Source: Saprospiraceae bacterium
GTDB taxonomy: Bacteria; Bacteroidota; Bacteroidia; Chitinophagales; Saprospiraceae
NCBI GenBank assembly: GCA_016787525.1
Contig: JAEUUP010000047.1
Location: 84,639-148,638 of the forward strand
DNA: 64,000 bases
Direction: 5' to 3'
Shown: positions 62,321 through 64,000 of the stretch, piece after piece
Layout of the letters: each line of letters opens with the position of its first letter
How positions within the stretch are numbered: position 1 is the stretch's first letter
Made by a program: the position numbers and the translations under genes
The notes under the pieces: model-generated
What the model was told of the DNA's origin: nothing
Seen by the model: the letters and a program-made list of their open reading frames with translations, nothing else
Database searches by the model: none

Positions 62321-63388
62321 TTAATCTTCATCGCCTTTGAGTTTCTCGGCATTGTCTGCTATACGCAAGGCTTCAAGAATACCATCAATATCGCCTTCGA
62401 TGACTTTATCGAGATTGAAGTTTTTATTATCGCCTTCCAAACGGTGGTCTGTCACACGATTTTGAGGAAAATTGTACGTCCGAATTTTGTCGGAACGGTC
62501 GCCCGAGCCAACTAAGGAACGGCGTTTATTGGCTTGTTCGGCATCGTGTGCTTCTTTTTTTGCTTCATAAATGCGGTTATAAAGCCGTTGCAAAGCAATT
62601 TCACGGTTCTGGATTTGCGAACGACCTTCTTGACACTCTGAAACGACCCCTGTTGGTAAGTGCGTAATCCGTACTGCCGACTCCGTTCTGTTGACGTGCT
62701 GACCACCTGCTCCAGAGGCACGATACACATCAATTTTGAGGTCTTCTCGACGAATTTCAACGTCTTCCATTTCCAATTTTGGAATCACAGCCACCGTCGC
62801 AGCCGATGTATGGACGCGACCTTTCGATTCCGTTTCAGGAATGCGCTGTACACGGTGCGCGCCCGACTCAAATTTGAGTTTGCCGTACACATCTTCACCT
62901 GTCACTTCCAAAACCAATTTGTTGTAGCCGCCGACCGTACCTTCGTTGATTTCCATGACATCCGTTTTCCAACCTTGTCGGTCGAAATAGCGTTGATACA
63001 TGCGGTACAAATCGCCTGCAAAAAGGCTGGCTTCGTCGCCACCTGTACCTGAACGGATTTCAAAAAGCACATCTTTTGAGTCTTCTGGGTCTTTCGGAAT
63101 CAAAAGAATGTTGATGTCTTCTTCCAATGTGTTGATTTCGGGTTCGACCTCATTGAGTTCCTCGCGTGCCATTTCGCGCATATCGGCATCTGCCAACATT
63201 TCTTGCGCCTGTTCGCGGCGGTCGAGTAGGGAAACATATTTTTTATAGGCTTCCACAATAGGCGTTAAATCTTTATAGTCCTTATTGACTTTTTTGAACT
63301 TATCCATATCGCCGATTACTGAGGGGTCGCTCAATTGTTCCTCAAGATGCACAAAGCGGTCAGCGATGGCTTTTAATTTGTCTAACAT
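62321..63388 (-). CDS. prfA: Peptide chain release factor 1
   Basis: 355 residues, full length. RF1 reads UAA and UAG and releases the peptide. The anticodon-like tripeptide is Pro-Glu-Thr in RIPETESKGRVHTS, and the catalytic GGQ is in SGAGGQHVNRTESAVRITHLPTG. The 10-mer at 63317 encodes Pro-Ser-Val near the N-terminus (LSDPSVIGD). RF3 is encoded separately at 30250. A -7 box candidate lies at 63563-63570. Confidence 0.97.
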   Translation of the reverse strand: MLDKLKAIADRFVHLEEQLSDPSVIGDMDKFKKVNKDYKDLTPIVEAYKKYVSLLDRREQAQEMLADADMREMAREELNEVEPEINTLEEDINILLIPKDPEDSKDVLFEIRSGTGGDEASLFAGDLYRMYQRYFDRQGWKTDVMEINEGTVGGYNKLVLEVTGEDVYGKLKFESGAHRVQRIPETESKGRVHTSAATVAVIPKLEMEDVEIRREDLKIDVYRASGAGGQHVNRTESAVRITHLPTGVVSECQEGRSQIQNREIALQRLYNRIYEAKKEAHDAEQANKRRSLVGSGDRSDKIRTYNFPQNRVTDHRLEGDNKNFNLDKVIEGDIDGILEALRIADNAEKLKGDED

Positions 63389-63562
63389 TTTTATAAGAAG
63401 ATTAGAAATTTTTTAGAAAAAGATAATGAGATGATGATGCAAAAAGGCAATCTTCCCAACAAATGGATACTGATCCAAAGGATTCCTTCGGAAGAGGGTG
63501 CTTGCGAGGTCGCTACATGAAGATATGTGAGAGCTGAAAAATCATAACCTATTTTTAGGGTG

Positions 63563-63570
63563 CAAATATA
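63563..63570 (-). promoter_or_regulatory. Candidate -7 promoter box for prfA
   Basis: Reverse strand TATATTTG, matching TAnnTTTG, about 175 bases before the prfA ATG. Confidence 0.35.
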
Positions 63571-63789
63571 CAATGTTTTCCGTTTTTGCAGACTATTCAA
63601 GAACAACCTTTTCCATAACAAAAGTTCACACGGCAAATACTTGCAATCTCATCATTTTTGGCGAAAGAGCCGACATTGATATGAAACGTTTCCAAACAAT
63701 GCTTTAACTTATTTTTAAACTTTGACACAGTTTAGTGAACATTCTCTGAACACTCTCTGACTGTACCTAAGTTGACTGAAAAAGAAAGG

Positions 63790-63868
63790 GTTTGTGAAGC
63801 GATTGTAGGTGTTTGTGAAGCGATTGTAGGCGTTTGTAAAGCGATTGTAGGCGTTTGTAAAGGGAATG
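63790..63868. repeat. 21-bp tandem repeat, 3.7 copies
   Basis: Units at 63790-63810, 63811-63831, 63832-63852 and a partial at 63853-63868, each GTTTGTGAAGCGATTGTAGG plus one base, with G/A changes in the later copies. Because 21 is a multiple of three, one frame would encode VCEAIVG repeats, but no ATG precedes it. Confidence 0.9.
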
Positions 63869-64000
63869 TTCAAAAAAGTGTGTCAAGGAGTAAAAATATT
63901 AAAAAATAAAATTTCCCACATTTTACAGACGTTAGCCAACAATGTTTTAGTGGCTGGGTCTGCCTTATCCACATTTCAATGCTTTGACAAATTTTAAAAT

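Larger units (their letters stand above)
1495..63326. repeat. Highly iterated 10-mer TACTGAGGGG / CCCCTCAGTA, 65 exact copies
   Basis: Read by eye on both strands. First base of each CCCCTCAGTA copy on the + strand: 1495, 2898, 3355, 4162, 5687, 6771, 9741, 11876, 17725, 17833, 24918, 25616, 26115, 27186, 32061, 34203, 37393, 38586, 40704, 42008, 42115, 42452, 43198, 43768, 46328, 48252, 53057, 57628, 58613, 59793, 60919. First base of each TACTGAGGGG copy: 10542, 12125, 13813, 14804, 15959, 16875, 19314, 20883, 22405, 24170, 26624, 29402, 29687, 31374, 33851, 35739, 36797, 40011, 41604, 43416, 45197, 45609, 47172, 49205, 50067, 50490, 52788, 53962, 54948, 55210, 56764, 59322, 60351, 63317. 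The base before TAC is A or T in 60 of 65; the G run is 4, 5, 6 or 7 long in 29, 17, 12 and 7 copies and is usually followed by T. Single-mismatch copies noticed near 23283, 30742, 35947, 39588, 43592, 51932, 53845 and 56469. Function unknown. Confidence 0.97.
63389..64000. other. Non-coding right end of the window
   Basis: 612 bases without a convincing gene. Contains a -7 box for prfA, a small hairpin near 63476-63496 whose core (AAGGATTCCTTCGGA) resembles the centre of element A, an 11-bp tandem pair (63736-63757) and the 21-bp tandem repeat described separately. A gene may begin beyond base 64000. Confidence 0.55.

Noticed and set aside
1495..63326. Chi-like, KOPS or HIP1 interpretation of the 10-mer
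   Set aside because: Equal strand use (34:31) and non-palindromic sequence do not fit these polar or symmetric systems; kept only as alternatives to test on the whole genome.
1495..63326. Insertion sequences or REP elements carrying the 10-mer
   Set aside because: Only the 10-mer and its weak flanks (W before, T after) are shared between copies; no longer common sequence, terminal repeats or target duplication.
63391..63636. 81-residue reverse frame upstream of prfA
   Set aside because: Runs through the candidate promoter and a small hairpin; no family match, unlikely start.
63790..63868. CRISPR array
   Set aside because: Repeats are directly adjacent without spacers, and no cas genes are present.
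1..64000. tRNA or rRNA genes
   Set aside because: Scanned intergenic stretches show no T-loop-like GGTTCGAATC pattern with matching acceptor arms, and no rRNA-like conserved sequence.

Overview
The window is a chromosomal segment of a Bacteroidota (Bacteroidetes) bacterium, probably a Cytophagales- or Saprospiria-like lineage; I cannot name the genus. The evidence is type IX secretion C-terminal sorting domains on three proteins, a bifunctional LpxC-FabZ fusion, a one-polypeptide hybrid two-component regulator, DUF5916 and CarboxypepD_reg/TonB-type outer-membrane proteins, moderately low G+C, no Shine-Dalgarno pattern in front of most starts, and several upstream sites matching the Bacteroidetes -7 box TAnnTTTG. 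No phage, insertion sequence, CRISPR array, tRNA or rRNA was seen. Most content is core metabolism and envelope biogenesis.

Layout. 1-6934: partial yicC, HU, TPR protein, rhomboid, VWA protein, a beta-lactamase-fold protein without its catalytic lysine, a small Omp85 protein. 7103-13603: peptide transporter, isocitrate dehydrogenase, outer-membrane barrel, DEDDy exonuclease, coiled-coil membrane protein. 13695-17541: rnhB with a translationally coupled TPR protein, a membrane protein, xerD. 17644-30119: an operon of a T9SS cargo protein, DUF1800 and DUF1501, then a giant hybrid sensor/regulator and a secreted M36 metallopeptidase. 30250-43099: prfC, AI-2E-type permease, DUF3108, flippase-like protein, a frameshifted lipoprotein, DUF5916, lolA, PH-like protein, anmK, a channel-like protein, an M20 peptidase. 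43105-46144: lipid A operon (lpxC-fabZ, lpxA, ABC ATPase). 46372-51832: SDR, dienelactone hydrolase, TonB-type receptor, mltA. 52085-56151: a competence operon comF-comEC-HhH protein. 56306-63388: TlpA-like thioredoxin, polysaccharide chain-length and polymerase/ligase genes, heme A synthase, acyltransferase, prfA.

The outstanding signal is not a gene. The exact 10-mer TACTGAGGGG (reverse complement CCCCTCAGTA) occurs 65 times in 64 kb, about one per kb, against roughly 0.07 expected from base composition. It is non-palindromic, evenly split between strands (34 to 31), almost all inside genes (60 of 65), and uses all five stop-free coding frames while never using the sixth, which would place TGA in frame. 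Exact copies far outnumber single-mismatch copies (8 noticed). Density, length, homogeneity and strand balance resemble the DNA uptake sequences of Neisseria and Haemophilus, and a comF-comEC-HhH competence operon lies in the same window. I propose it as a candidate DNA uptake (or other genome-wide recognition) sequence of this bacterium; function is inference.

Secondary signals are a family of small palindromic MITE-like elements, a perfect 38-bp inverted repeat before prfA, a 21-bp tandem repeat at the right end, and several proteins that keep a family fold but lack catalytic or selectivity residues.
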